From Desulfamplus sp. (lineage in GTDB: Bacteria; Desulfobacterota; Desulfobacteria; Desulfobacterales; Desulfobacteraceae), in the NCBI GenBank assembly GCA_015232455.1, contig JADFZQ010000005.1, positions 124,001 through 188,000 of the forward strand: a stretch of 64,000 bases of DNA, given 5' to 3'. Position 1 is the first letter of the stretch; each line of letters begins with the position of its first letter. Of this stretch, positions 1 to 7,954 are shown one piece after another. The notes under the pieces were generated by a model. The model made no database searches. It had not been told where the DNA came from and worked only from the letters and a program-made list of their open reading frames with translations. Both the position numbers and the translations under genes were made by a program.

Positions 1-141
1 TTTTGGGCAAGCTGTGATGATCTGAAAGCTAATTGGTCAATACACACAACATGGAAACCAGATATGAATGAAAAGAAGAGATCAAAAGGCTATGCTGGTT
101 GGAAAAAAGCTGTTGAAAAGACCTTAAATTGGATAGAATAG
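1..141 (+). CDS. glpK: Glycerol kinase, C-terminal end (5' truncated by window)
   Basis: Frame 1 is open from the first base to a TAG at 139-141 and encodes the last 46 residues of a protein. The stretch with KANW, then KPDM, then YAGWKKAVEKTLNW matches the conserved C-terminal tail of glycerol kinase (FGGY family), which phosphorylates glycerol to sn-glycerol-3-phosphate in the cytoplasm. The catalytic part lies outside the window, so activity cannot be judged. The identification is supported by context: the next genes form a glycerol-type ABC importer, so uptake and the first catabolic step are adjacent. A terminator-like hairpin follows 55 bases after the stop. Confidence 0.82.
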   Translation, partial: FWASCDDLKANWSIHTTWKPDMNEKKRSKGYAGWKKAVEKTLNWIE

Positions 142-195
142 CCTTAGCAACAATTAATTCTTAAATCATAGATAAATAATTAGGTTATTTTTATT

Positions 196-246
196 TGAGA
201 TTTGACGATTTTTTAGAATTTGTCAAATCTCATTTTCATTTTTTAA
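196..246 (+). terminator. Hairpin terminator after glpK
   Basis: An 11-bp perfect inverted repeat (TGAGATTTGAC at 196-206, GTCAAATCTCA at 222-232) is followed by a T-rich run to 246. It lies between glpK and glpS and could end glpK transcription or partly attenuate read-through into the transporter genes. The same AGATTTGAC/GTCAAATCT core recurs at 24793-24824 and 30255-30303. Confidence 0.6.
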
Positions 247-249
247 ACC

Positions 250-276
250 TTGACAATCTCTTAAAATGTGTATTAA
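250..276 (+). promoter_or_regulatory. Possible sigma-70 promoter for glpS
   Basis: A perfect TTGACA at 250-255 is followed by TATTAA at 271-276. The spacing of 15 is short, so the call is weak. It lies just downstream of the glpK hairpin and 64 bases before the glpS start, where a promoter for the transporter operon would be expected. Confidence 0.3.
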
Positions 277-339
277 GCAAAATCTCACATTAACAATCAG
301 CTTAAGTAAACTTACGAATAATGTAAAGGGAGAGAATAC

Positions 340-1413
340 ATGGGATTATCCCTTAAAAACATGCAAAAAAAAGTGGACGGAGAAGATCATCTAATAGATA
401 TAAACTTAGACTTTGAATCTGGTTCACGAAACGTCATCCTTGGCAGAACATTATCAGGCAAGACCTCTCTGCTTCGGCTCATGGCTGGTTTAGACAAACC
501 AACAAAAGGGCAGCTAATGCTCGATGGAAAAGATATAACAGGCATGTCAGTTAGAAAACGAAGCGTTGCTATGGTCTACCAGCAATTTATTAACTACCCA
601 TCTTTTACAGTTTATGACAATATCGCTTCTCCTCTGAAAGTGAGTAAAATGGATAAGAAAGAGATTGATCGCAGAGTTCAGGAGGCAGCACAAATGCTGC
701 ACCTTGAGCCAATGTTAGATCGCCTCCCTTCCGAGCTTTCAGGTGGTCAGCAGCAGAGAACAGCAATAGCAAGGGCAATTGTAAGAGATGCAGACCTTCT
801 TCTTCTTGACGAACCATTGGTAAATTTAGATTATAAATTGCGTGAAGAGCTTCAAATCGAGCTTCAAGAGATATTTAAGAAACGTAAATCAATTGTGGTA
901 TATACAACAACTGAACCAGCAGAGGCTTTAATGCTTGGAGGTAATATTGTAGTTATGGACCAAGGAAGAGTGCTGCAAACTGGCTCAACACCTGAAGTCT
1001 ATCATCACCCTGCAACCACAAAAATTGCTGAAGTATTCAGCGATCCACCAATAAACTACATAAGCTGCCATGTAAAAAGCGAACAAGTATTACTTGGTGG
1101 CAATGTTGCTTTTCCCTTATCTTATCATCTTAAAAGTTTAACTGATGCTCACTATAAATTAGGTGTCCGCTCTAACCATTTTTATTTGAAGAAAAGGGGA
1201 GAAGATGACATAAAATTGAATGTCAAGGTTGAACTTGCTGAAATCAACGGGTCTGAAACATTTATTCATGCAGATTTTAGTGGAGAAAGAATAGTGATCC
1301 AAGAGGTTGGTATCTATTCTAAAAAAATCGGGTCTGAAATGGAGGTATATGTTAATCCGTCCCATTTTTTTGTATATTCTGATGCAGGTAAACTTGTAAT
1401 AGCCCCATCGTAA
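340..1413 (+). CDS. glpS: Glycerol ABC transporter ATP-binding protein GlpS-like
   Basis: This 357-residue protein is the first of two ATPases that would energise a glycerol importer at the cytoplasmic face of the membrane. Visible motifs are a Walker A at 35-42 (GRTLSGKT), Q-loop Q81, a canonical signature LSGGQ at 133-137, and Walker B LLLLD at 153-157 with catalytic E158. At the H-loop the usual His is replaced by Thr (YTTTEPAEA, T191). The C-terminal third is an MalK-like regulatory (OB-type) region. The ATG is preceded by GGGAGAG. The gene follows glpK and precedes glpT, glpP and glpQ, the arrangement known for glycerol ABC systems of rhizobia and relatives. The substrate is inferred from glpK, the DUF2160-type gene and the GlpV-like binding protein. 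Confidence 0.85.
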   Translation: MGLSLKNMQKKVDGEDHLIDINLDFESGSRNVILGRTLSGKTSLLRLMAGLDKPTKGQLMLDGKDITGMSVRKRSVAMVYQQFINYPSFTVYDNIASPLKVSKMDKKEIDRRVQEAAQMLHLEPMLDRLPSELSGGQQQRTAIARAIVRDADLLLLDEPLVNLDYKLREELQIELQEIFKKRKSIVVYTTTEPAEALMLGGNIVVMDQGRVLQTGSTPEVYHHPATTKIAEVFSDPPINYISCHVKSEQVLLGGNVAFPLSYHLKSLTDAHYKLGVRSNHFYLKKRGEDDIKLNVKVELAEINGSETFIHADFSGERIVIQEVGIYSKKIGSEMEVYVNPSHFFVYSDAGKLVIAPS

Positions 1414-1525
1414 TATCACAGACACCAATTTTCATTTATACCTAAACTTATACTTCAAACGGGAATAAATTTAACTCTTTATATATTACCCAACTTATGA
1501 CCGAAAGCAGTATAAGCTCTATAGA

Positions 1526-1553
1526 TTGACCCTTTAGGCATATTTTCTATCAT
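1526..1553 (+). promoter_or_regulatory. Possible internal promoter upstream of glpT
   Basis: TTGACC at 1526-1531 and TATCAT at 1548-1553 are separated by 16 bases in the 156-base gap between glpS and glpT. The unusually long gap within the operon makes an internal promoter plausible. It rests on sequence resemblance only. Confidence 0.3.
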
Positions 1554-1569
1554 TAAAGTAAGGAACTTT

Positions 1570-2703
1570 ATGGCACAGATCAACTTAAATAAAATAGCAC
1601 ACAGTTATATAAAAAACCCCAAAAACGATTCAGATTATGCTCTCAAACTCATTGATAATATATGGGACGATGGCGGTGCTTATGCTCTTCTTGGACCTTC
1701 TGGGTGCGGAAAAACAACTCTTTTAAATATAATTTCAGGTCTTTTAGTTCCGAGTAAAGGCAGAATACTATTTGATGGTAAAGATGTTACAGACCTTCCA
1801 CCAGAAAAGCGAAATATTGCTCAAGTGTTTCAGTTTCCTGTTCTTTACGACACAATGAGCGTGTTTGATAATTTGGCATTTCCTTTGCGAAATCGTGGAT
1901 TTGATGAAGATTCGGTTAGAAAAAGGGTTCTTGAGATTGCAGAGGTTCTTGATTTGACCCCATTTTTAGAGAAAAAAGCAGCAGGTCTTGCAGCAGATGC
2001 TAAACAAAAAATATCATTAGGCCGCGGACTTGTAAGAAGTGATGTTGCAGCGATTCTCTTTGACGAACCACTTACAGTTATTGATCCAAATTTAAAATGG
2101 CAGCTTCGCTGTAAACTTAAAGAGATTCACGAACAACTTAAACTTACCCTAATCTATGTAACTCACGATCAAGTTGAGGCATTAACTTTTGCAGATAAAG
2201 TTGTGGTTATGTATGGTGGTGAAATTGTGCAGATAGGAACTCCTCAAGAGCTTTTTGAGAATCCAAGTCATAAGTTTGTTGGATATTTTATAGGAAGCCC
2301 TGGAATGAATTTTCTTCCATGCAAAGTTGATGGCAATATGGCTGTTATTCAAGACATCAATGGCGTTATGATAAAAAATAGTGCAATTGCCCAAAATATT
2401 GGAATACCACTTAGCGACTCTCTATCTAAACTTGCATCTAAAACATCTGGACACCTTGAGCTTGGAATACGCCCTTTATATCTTAAAGTTCATGCGAATG
2501 AAGTTAATGGCAGTTTAAAGGCAAAGGTAAAATCGTTGCAAGATCATGGAAACTTTAAGATTCTTACTGCTATTTTAGCAGGTCATACCTTACGAGCAAG
2601 GCTTGATGAAGAGGATAAGGCGATAATTGGTGCTGAAGATGTTTGGTTAGAGTTTCCAATTGATTGGATAAGGCTATTTTCAAAAGAGCGACTTTTAAAA
2701 TAA
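1570..2703 (+). CDS. glpT: Glycerol ABC transporter ATP-binding protein GlpT-like
   Basis: This is the second ATPase subunit, 377 residues long. Walker A is canonical at 42-49 (GPSGCGKT), Walker B is ILFD with E167, and the H-loop has its His (YVTHDQVEA, H199). The signature that should read LSGGQ is LAADA at 140-144. This complements GlpS, which has a good signature but no H-loop His, so a GlpS-GlpT heterodimer would carry one intact and one degenerate ATP site. A C-terminal MalK-type regulatory domain follows residue about 240. The symbol refers to the ABC subunit of glycerol importers, not to the glycerol-3-phosphate antiporter of enteric bacteria. Confidence 0.85.
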   Translation: MAQINLNKIAHSYIKNPKNDSDYALKLIDNIWDDGGAYALLGPSGCGKTTLLNIISGLLVPSKGRILFDGKDVTDLPPEKRNIAQVFQFPVLYDTMSVFDNLAFPLRNRGFDEDSVRKRVLEIAEVLDLTPFLEKKAAGLAADAKQKISLGRGLVRSDVAAILFDEPLTVIDPNLKWQLRCKLKEIHEQLKLTLIYVTHDQVEALTFADKVVVMYGGEIVQIGTPQELFENPSHKFVGYFIGSPGMNFLPCKVDGNMAVIQDINGVMIKNSAIAQNIGIPLSDSLSKLASKTSGHLELGIRPLYLKVHANEVNGSLKAKVKSLQDHGNFKILTAILAGHTLRARLDEEDKAIIGAEDVWLEFPIDWIRLFSKERLLK

Positions 2704-2787
2704 GCCCTTTTGGAACTCAACGACTCCTATAGATAGAATAACTCTTTAAAAATAGGAGATTAATTAAAGGTAAGGAGTATTTAAGCT

Positions 2788-3657
2788 ATGAATAAATGGG
2801 AAGATAATAGAGCGTGGTTTCTGGTAATACCTGTATTTATAATTGTGGCTTTTAGTGCCATTCTACCCTTGATGACTGTTGTGAATTATTCACTTCAAGA
2901 TATATTTGGTCCCGGGGAGCGTATGTTTGTAGGTCTTGAGTGGTTTCGTGAGGTGCTTGGAGATGAGCGTCTCCACGAAGCTCTTATGAAACAGTTTCTA
3001 TTTTCAGGGCTTGTGCTGCTCATTGAGATTCCACTTGGAATTGGTATTGCACTTTTAATGCCCAAAAAAGGCTGGGGATCGTCTTTAAGTTTAGTATTAA
3101 TGGCTCTACCTCTTTTGATTCCATGGAACGTAATTGGAACAATCTGGATTGTATTTACAAGACCTGATATAGGACTTTTCGGAGCAGCTATAAATGGCAT
3201 GGGAATTCCGTTTGACCATACTGCAAGTTCTATACAGGCATGGATAACCTTGATACTTATGGAAGTTTGGCACTGGACACCGCTCGTTGTGCTGCTTGCT
3301 TATGCAGGATTAAGAGCAATTCCAGAAGCCTATTTTCAAGCTGCAAAAATTGACGGGGCTTCAGCTTGGGCTGTGTTTAAATATATTCAACTTCCTAAGA
3401 TGAGAGGAGTTCTTACCATTGCCATACTTTTAAGATTTATGGATAGTTTCCTTATTTATGCTGAACCTTTTGTCCTAACTGGCGGAGGTCCTGGTAATGC
3501 AACCACATTCTTGTCAATCTATCTTGTAAAAATAGCTGTTGGGCAGTTTGATTTAGGTCCTGCTGCTGCATTTTCTCTTATCTACTTTTTGATTGTTCTG
3601 CTTTTAAGTTGGCTTTTCTACCAAGTGCTTCAAAATGCAGGTAAAGGAGGAGCTTGA
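2788..3657 (+). CDS. glpP: Glycerol ABC transporter permease GlpP-like
   Basis: This 289-residue integral membrane protein belongs to the MalF/UgpA-type (binding-protein-dependent) permease family and has about six membrane helices. The cytoplasmic EAA loop that contacts the ATPase is visible as AAKIDGASAWAVFKYIQLP around residues 191-209. An AAGGAG ribosome site lies 10 bases before the ATG. It would form one half of the translocation pore with GlpQ. The stop overlaps the ATG of a possible 24-codon leader frame (3657-3731) that runs into the glpQ start, but that small frame has no other support. Confidence 0.85.
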   Translation: MNKWEDNRAWFLVIPVFIIVAFSAILPLMTVVNYSLQDIFGPGERMFVGLEWFREVLGDERLHEALMKQFLFSGLVLLIEIPLGIGIALLMPKKGWGSSLSLVLMALPLLIPWNVIGTIWIVFTRPDIGLFGAAINGMGIPFDHTASSIQAWITLILMEVWHWTPLVVLLAYAGLRAIPEAYFQAAKIDGASAWAVFKYIQLPKMRGVLTIAILLRFMDSFLIYAEPFVLTGGGPGNATTFLSIYLVKIAVGQFDLGPAAAFSLIYFLIVLLLSWLFYQVLQNAGKGGA

Positions 3658-3720
3658 TGTTTGACATTGAGAATCCAAATTGTGAGAAAATGCTAAAAAT
3701 ATCAAAAACGGAGAAATATA

Positions 3721-4524
3721 ATGAAAATTAAAAAAAGAACCATTGCTCTTATCTTCTACTTTTTCCTGCTTATGCTTCCAATATACTGGATGCTCAATAT
3801 GTCTTTAAGAACCAATGCCGATATTTTGGGCAACTTCTCTCTTTATCCAAAAGATATAACCTTTGCAAATTACATCAAAATATTCACAGACTCTTCATGG
3901 TATTCAGGCTATATAAATTCAATTATTTATGTATCTATTAATACCTTAATCTCATTACTAACTGCTCTGCCAGCGGCTTATGCTTTTTCCCGCTATAAAT
4001 TTGTTGGGGACAGCCAGATGTTTTTCTGGCTTTTAACTAATAGAATGGCACCAGCAGCAGTTTTTCTTCTTCCATTTTTTCAGCTCTACTCAACCTTTGG
4101 TCTAATTGACACACACATTGCTGTAGCACTTGCCCATTGCTTATTTAATGTGCCGTTAGCTGTCTGGATTCTTGAGGGATTTATGTCTGGTATTCCAAGA
4201 GAGCTTGATGAAACAGCATATATTGACGGCTACTCTTTCCCAAGTTTTTTTATATTTGTATTTATGCCTTTAATTAGGGCTGGTGTTGGAGTTACTGCAT
4301 TTTTTTGTTTTATGTTCTCTTGGGTTGAGCTTCTCTTTGCAAGAACTTTGACAACAACCGTTGCAAAACCGATTGCAGCTACAATGACAAGAACAGTAAG
4401 TGCAACTGGTCTTGATTGGGGACTTTTATCAGCCGCTGGAATTTTAACCATTGTTCCGGGTGCTTTAGTAATTTGGTTTGTCAGAAACCACATGGCAAAA
4501 GGCTTTGCGATGGGCAGGGTGTAA
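3721..4524 (+). CDS. glpQ: Glycerol ABC transporter permease GlpQ-like
   Basis: This 267-residue permease is of the MalG/UgpE type, with an N-terminal helix, six predicted membrane segments in all and an EAA loop (DETAYIDGYSFPSFF) near residues 160-175. It pairs with GlpP to form the membrane channel. A GGAG ribosome site precedes the ATG. In related loci the next genes are the small DUF2160-type membrane protein and the binding protein. Here three unrelated genes intervene, starting only 3 bases after the glpQ stop. The symbol follows the glycerol ABC nomenclature and does not mean glycerophosphodiester phosphodiesterase. Confidence 0.85.
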   Translation: MKIKKRTIALIFYFFLLMLPIYWMLNMSLRTNADILGNFSLYPKDITFANYIKIFTDSSWYSGYINSIIYVSINTLISLLTALPAAYAFSRYKFVGDSQMFFWLLTNRMAPAAVFLLPFFQLYSTFGLIDTHIAVALAHCLFNVPLAVWILEGFMSGIPRELDETAYIDGYSFPSFFIFVFMPLIRAGVGVTAFFCFMFSWVELLFARTLTTTVAKPIAATMTRTVSATGLDWGLLSAAGILTIVPGALVIWFVRNHMAKGFAMGRV

Positions 4525-4527
4525 TTC

Positions 4528-5028
4528 ATGTTAAACAACATGATGATAGATGAGTTAATAAAATGTCCTAAGAATATAGTTGATGCCATTCCCAAACATG
4601 GAATGGCAATAGACAAAAAAAATTCTTTTGTAAAAAGAAAAAATCTTACACTGAAATCAACCGATGACAAACACATATTTGAGATGTTTTTACGCCAAAA
4701 CACAATGTTCATTGAGGATTTTTCTATAGGTCTTATGTTCAAAACAGAAGATAAATCTGTTGGTAAGATAACTTTGATACGATATAACGGAGAGCATGGT
4801 CAAAGTGATTGGAGTAGAGATAATCATTACAGTGCTTTTCATATCCATAAAATCACGGAAAAATTGTTGATAGAAGGAATTTACGAACCTAAAGACATTC
4901 AAATAACTAATAAATTTTCAACGTTTGATTCTGCTTTAACCCAATTCTTACATTATGTTAATGTTAAAAATTTTGATAAATATTTTCCCCATTACGATAA
5001 ACAGATGTATCTATTTGAAGGACAATAA
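4528..5028 (+). CDS. Hypothetical protein, DUF6978-like
   Basis: This soluble protein of 166 residues has no signal peptide or membrane helix. The pattern of a short basic N-terminus, central strands (FSIGLMF, ITLIRYNG), then HYSAFHIHKITEKLL and a C-terminal segment with FDSALTQFLHYVNV resembles the uncharacterised family I know as DUF6978, often encoded beside DUF1828 proteins. That neighbour is present here, 2 bases downstream. The function is unknown. The gene starts 3 bases after glpQ, so it would be co-transcribed with the transporter although nothing ties it to glycerol. It appears to be inserted cargo. Confidence 0.6.
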   Translation: MLNNMMIDELIKCPKNIVDAIPKHGMAIDKKNSFVKRKNLTLKSTDDKHIFEMFLRQNTMFIEDFSIGLMFKTEDKSVGKITLIRYNGEHGQSDWSRDNHYSAFHIHKITEKLLIEGIYEPKDIQITNKFSTFDSALTQFLHYVNVKNFDKYFPHYDKQMYLFEGQ

Positions 5029-5030
5029 TA

Positions 5031-5795
5031 ATGGATAGCCTACTAAATATAATAAAAGATAATTTTAATGGGAAAATAGATATTTATAAAAGGCGTGAAG
5101 GTATAACTCAACTCATACTGCCTATATTTTATGAAGATGGCGATATGGTTGATATTTTTATAAAAAATAACTGCCCTGATAGTGAAAATAGAATGCAGAT
5201 TCTTGATTATGGTATGACCTTGATGAAATTATCATATACCTATGATATTAATTCACCATCAAAAGAGAGAATATTAAATACAATACTGAATCAAAGCGGA
5301 ATATCAAACCATGAAGGTAATCTATATCTTGATACTTCTATAGAATCTATTTATCAAAGCATAATGCAATTTGTGGGATGCCAGCAAAAAATATTAAATA
5401 TGCGTTTATGGCAGCGAGAGACAATAAAATCTCTATTCTTTGAAAAGTTAGACGATTTCATAGAATCTCATCTTAAAAATTTTATTCCTACTAAATCAGT
5501 AACTCCTTTAAAAGATTATCCTATAATAGAGGTTGATTATTCTTTAGAATTTAGCAAAAAACCTTTTTACCTCTTTGGAGTAAATAATAAAGATAAGGCA
5601 AAAAACAGTGCTATTGCATTACTTGAATTACAGAAAGCAAAACTGCCTTTTATAAGCATAATTATACATGAGAATATTCAAGAGTTACCAAGCAAAGAGC
5701 AGGTATATCTCACTCAAAATTGCGATAAACAGTTCCCAACTTTAGAGAATTTTAAAGATAATGGTATTGCAACAATTGAGCGTTTAGCAGCATAA
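5031..5795 (+). CDS. DUF1828/DUF1829-like protein
   Basis: This 254-residue soluble protein has an N-terminal part (residues about 15-110) with the DUF1828 layout: a strand pair ending in LILPIFYEDGDMVDIFI, then ILDYGMTLMKLSYTYDI. The C-terminal part (about 140-250) fits DUF1829, with YSLEFSKKPFYLFGVNNKDKA typical of a nuclease-like alpha/beta core. Family function is not established. It forms a tight pair with the preceding gene, a pairing seen on mobile cargo. A defence or toxin-type role is a guess only. Confidence 0.6.
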   Translation: MDSLLNIIKDNFNGKIDIYKRREGITQLILPIFYEDGDMVDIFIKNNCPDSENRMQILDYGMTLMKLSYTYDINSPSKERILNTILNQSGISNHEGNLYLDTSIESIYQSIMQFVGCQQKILNMRLWQRETIKSLFFEKLDDFIESHLKNFIPTKSVTPLKDYPIIEVDYSLEFSKKPFYLFGVNNKDKAKNSAIALLELQKAKLPFISIIIHENIQELPSKEQVYLTQNCDKQFPTLENFKDNGIATIERLAA

Positions 5796-5816
5796 AAAAA
5801 CAAAAAGGAAGACTCT

Positions 5817-7379
5817 ATGAAATCAAAAAAACTTTCAAATATACTTTTATCAGTTTTTATATTAACTATTTTTGGGCAAAGACTTCTTCATGCTTCATCT
5901 TTTGTTCCAAATCCAAAATTGACAGTGAACGGACTATCAACAGTCTGTGTAGGAATGACAATACCTGTTTCTGTTAAAATTGCATTAAATCCTGCTATGC
6001 CTTCTGGACAGAGTGGTGATTTGTGGATTGTCGTTTATACATCGTTTGGCTGGTATTCATACGTTTCTCCAAATGGTTGGGAAGAGGGGGTAAAACCAGC
6101 TCCATACTCATTATTGGTAAATCTGCCAGAGTTTGAGGTGTTAAATTCTACACTTCCAGCGGGATCATATACGTTTTATTTTGGAGTTGATCTATCTTCA
6201 AATGGTATCATTGACGAATCCACTTTAGCTTATAGTAGTGCCGAAGTTAATATTACCGAGATTCCCCTTGTTAGCAACATGATTCCTTGGAGTCAGACCT
6301 CTTTTCGCAACACAGCACCTTCAGAACCACGACATGTGAACAGGATCGTAACCGATCCTTCAGGTCGCGTTCATGCTGCTTGGTATTCTCAAGATTTCAA
6401 GGCTTATATGTCATACAGCGATGATAACGGGAACACATGGAAGCATAAAATGCTTGAACGCATGACTCAAATACATCAACTAATTCGTATGAGCAATGGC
6501 ACGCTGGTCGCAGGTGGAGAGTCTGTAAATTCAGCTCCCATGCTCTGGTATAGCAAAGACAATGGACAAACTTGGAAAACAGGTGCTAATGCTACGAGCG
6601 GTGTAACAGGGTTGCCGAACTCTCAATCTTCTATAATCTGGGATTTAGCGGAAAGGCAGGGTGAAGTTATCATTACTACATCTGCTGAAACGAACTCCCC
6701 GAGCAAAAGCCATCAGGTTGTCTATATCTGGAATCCCGAAACAAATACACTGCGTCCACTTGGTTCACTACCCGGCATGGGTGCCCTTGCGGTTGCTGTA
6801 AATGCAGAAGGCACCATTTATGTTTCAACTCAGGACAGCTCTGAACATGATGACCCTGAGACAGCTGGAGAAGGTAGAGTTTATCGTAGTAGTAACGGTG
6901 GCATAAGCTGGACCCAAACAGGAATCTTGCCCGAAGCAAACCGTATATATGCTCTCACTTTTTTGTCAGACGGCTCTCTTGTAGCTGGCTCTGGTCTCAA
7001 TGGAGGCTTTTACCACAGCATTGATGGCAATAACTGGACATTGATGAGTAAACTGCCACAAGGAGAGAAAATGGCTGGCAATCCACCTGTACTCACCTCT
7101 TATGACGTTACCCGTGTCTATAAGATCATAGAACTGAAGAGCGGTGCCTTGCTGGTCGGCACTGGTAACAATACAGGTGATATTTTTCTCACCTGCGACC
7201 GAGGAATGAACTGGATTCCAACTGCGGAAACCGGCACCAACAACGTAGTCTGGGGACTGGATCAGGCTGAAGATGGCACTATATGGATAGGTAACGGCTC
7301 CATGCAGGGCGATGTTTTCAAAGCAATGCCATCAGACAACGTTTCTACCGATCAGTTTTATTCGTGTTCAAGTCAATAA
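5817..7379 (+). CDS. Exported BNR/Asp-box beta-propeller protein
   Basis: This 520-residue protein begins with a likely signal peptide (KSKKLSNILLSVFILTIF, cleavage near LLHAS). Residues about 35-145 form an Ig-like or jelly-roll-like N-terminal domain. From about 170 on there are five Asp-box motifs of the S-x-D-x-G-x-T-W type: YSDDNGNTW, YSKDNGQTW, YRSSNGGISW, YHSIDGNNW and FLTCDRGMNW. These mark the blades of a sialidase-like or photosystem-assembly-like beta-propeller. No sialidase catalytic set is obvious, so enzymatic activity is not claimed. It is the third gene inserted between glpQ and the DUF2160-type gene. Its base composition looks somewhat more GC-rich than its neighbours. Confidence 0.75.
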   Translation: MKSKKLSNILLSVFILTIFGQRLLHASSFVPNPKLTVNGLSTVCVGMTIPVSVKIALNPAMPSGQSGDLWIVVYTSFGWYSYVSPNGWEEGVKPAPYSLLVNLPEFEVLNSTLPAGSYTFYFGVDLSSNGIIDESTLAYSSAEVNITEIPLVSNMIPWSQTSFRNTAPSEPRHVNRIVTDPSGRVHAAWYSQDFKAYMSYSDDNGNTWKHKMLERMTQIHQLIRMSNGTLVAGGESVNSAPMLWYSKDNGQTWKTGANATSGVTGLPNSQSSIIWDLAERQGEVIITTSAETNSPSKSHQVVYIWNPETNTLRPLGSLPGMGALAVAVNAEGTIYVSTQDSSEHDDPETAGEGRVYRSSNGGISWTQTGILPEANRIYALTFLSDGSLVAGSGLNGGFYHSIDGNNWTLMSKLPQGEKMAGNPPVLTSYDVTRVYKIIELKSGALLVGTGNNTGDIFLTCDRGMNWIPTAETGTNNVVWGLDQAEDGTIWIGNGSMQGDVFKAMPSDNVSTDQFYSCSSQ

Positions 7380-7489
7380 AGATATAATTTAAGGATATTA
7401 ATAATCCATAAACTGAATATCATCAAAAAGTCAGTCTCGACAGAACAGCTACAAATAATAAAGAAACGGGACATATAAGGAGCAAGATT

Positions 7490-7768
7490 ATGAACCTTGA
7501 ATGGATGGCATGGACATTGCCAACAGCAATTTTTTTCACAACTATTGTATGTATTTTGATTGCCATGACTATATGGCAGATTATATCGCCTTGCGTTAAA
7601 AGACGTGGTTTTATTCCACTTAGCACAACAAGGGGAGATAGATTATTTATTGGGCTTCTAAGCAGTGCCTATATTCATTTAGCATGGCTTGGATTGACTA
7701 ACTTTACAATTTGGATTGCCTTTGGAATCTCTTTGATTTGGATGGTTGTAGTTATGCGTTGGGGTTAG
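7490..7768 (+). CDS. DUF2160-type small membrane protein of glycerol ABC loci
   Basis: This 92-residue protein has two or three membrane helices (residues about 5-30, 50-68 and 70-88) and a conserved core WQIISPCVKRRGFIPLSTTRGDRLFI between the first two. It matches the small membrane protein (DUF2160) found between the permease and binding-protein genes of glycerol ABC transporters. Its role in uptake is not well defined. A good ribosome site (AAGGAGC) precedes the ATG. Finding it here shows that the glp locus continues on the far side of the three inserted genes. Confidence 0.8.
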   Translation: MNLEWMAWTLPTAIFFTTIVCILIAMTIWQIISPCVKRRGFIPLSTTRGDRLFIGLLSSAYIHLAWLGLTNFTIWIAFGISLIWMVVVMRWG

Positions 7769-7827
7769 ATTAACATTATCATTATCATGGCTTATTAGAG
7801 TGAATTTTAGGGAATTGTTTTTAAATT

Positions 7828-7923
7828 AGGGTTGCCCTTTAAGTGTAAATAGCCTTCGCTTTTAAAGGACAGCATCGCAAGTTGTTTATAGCGATACCCT
7901 TGATAATAAAAAAAAGAAGGCTA
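7828..7923 (+). ncRNA. Candidate structured leader RNA before glpV
   Basis: Hand folding gives three helices meeting at a junction: AGGGT 7828-7832 with ACCCT 7896-7900; CCTTTAA 7836-7842 with TTAAAGG 7862-7868; and ATCGC 7874-7878 with GCGAT 7891-7895. The loop of the second helix contains TAGCCTTC (7850-7857), perfectly complementary to GAAGGCTA at 7916-7923, just before the glpV ribosome site. Such loop-to-tail pairing is typical of pseudoknotted regulatory RNAs. It could equally be a palindromic intergenic repeat. No known riboswitch class is recognised. Confidence 0.35.
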
Positions 7924-7954
7924 ATAACTAAAACAGAGGAGTAAAGGAGAGAGT

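Noticed and set aside
3657-3731. A 24-codon leader frame between glpP and glpQ
   Set aside because: It overlaps both the glpP stop and the glpQ start but has no clear ribosome site, no recognisable composition and is out of frame with glpQ. It is most likely chance.
4528-7379. Reading the inserted genes as a prophage or complete mobile element
   Set aside because: No integrase, transposase, phage structural gene or terminal repeats were found. Only the gene content and position suggest transfer.
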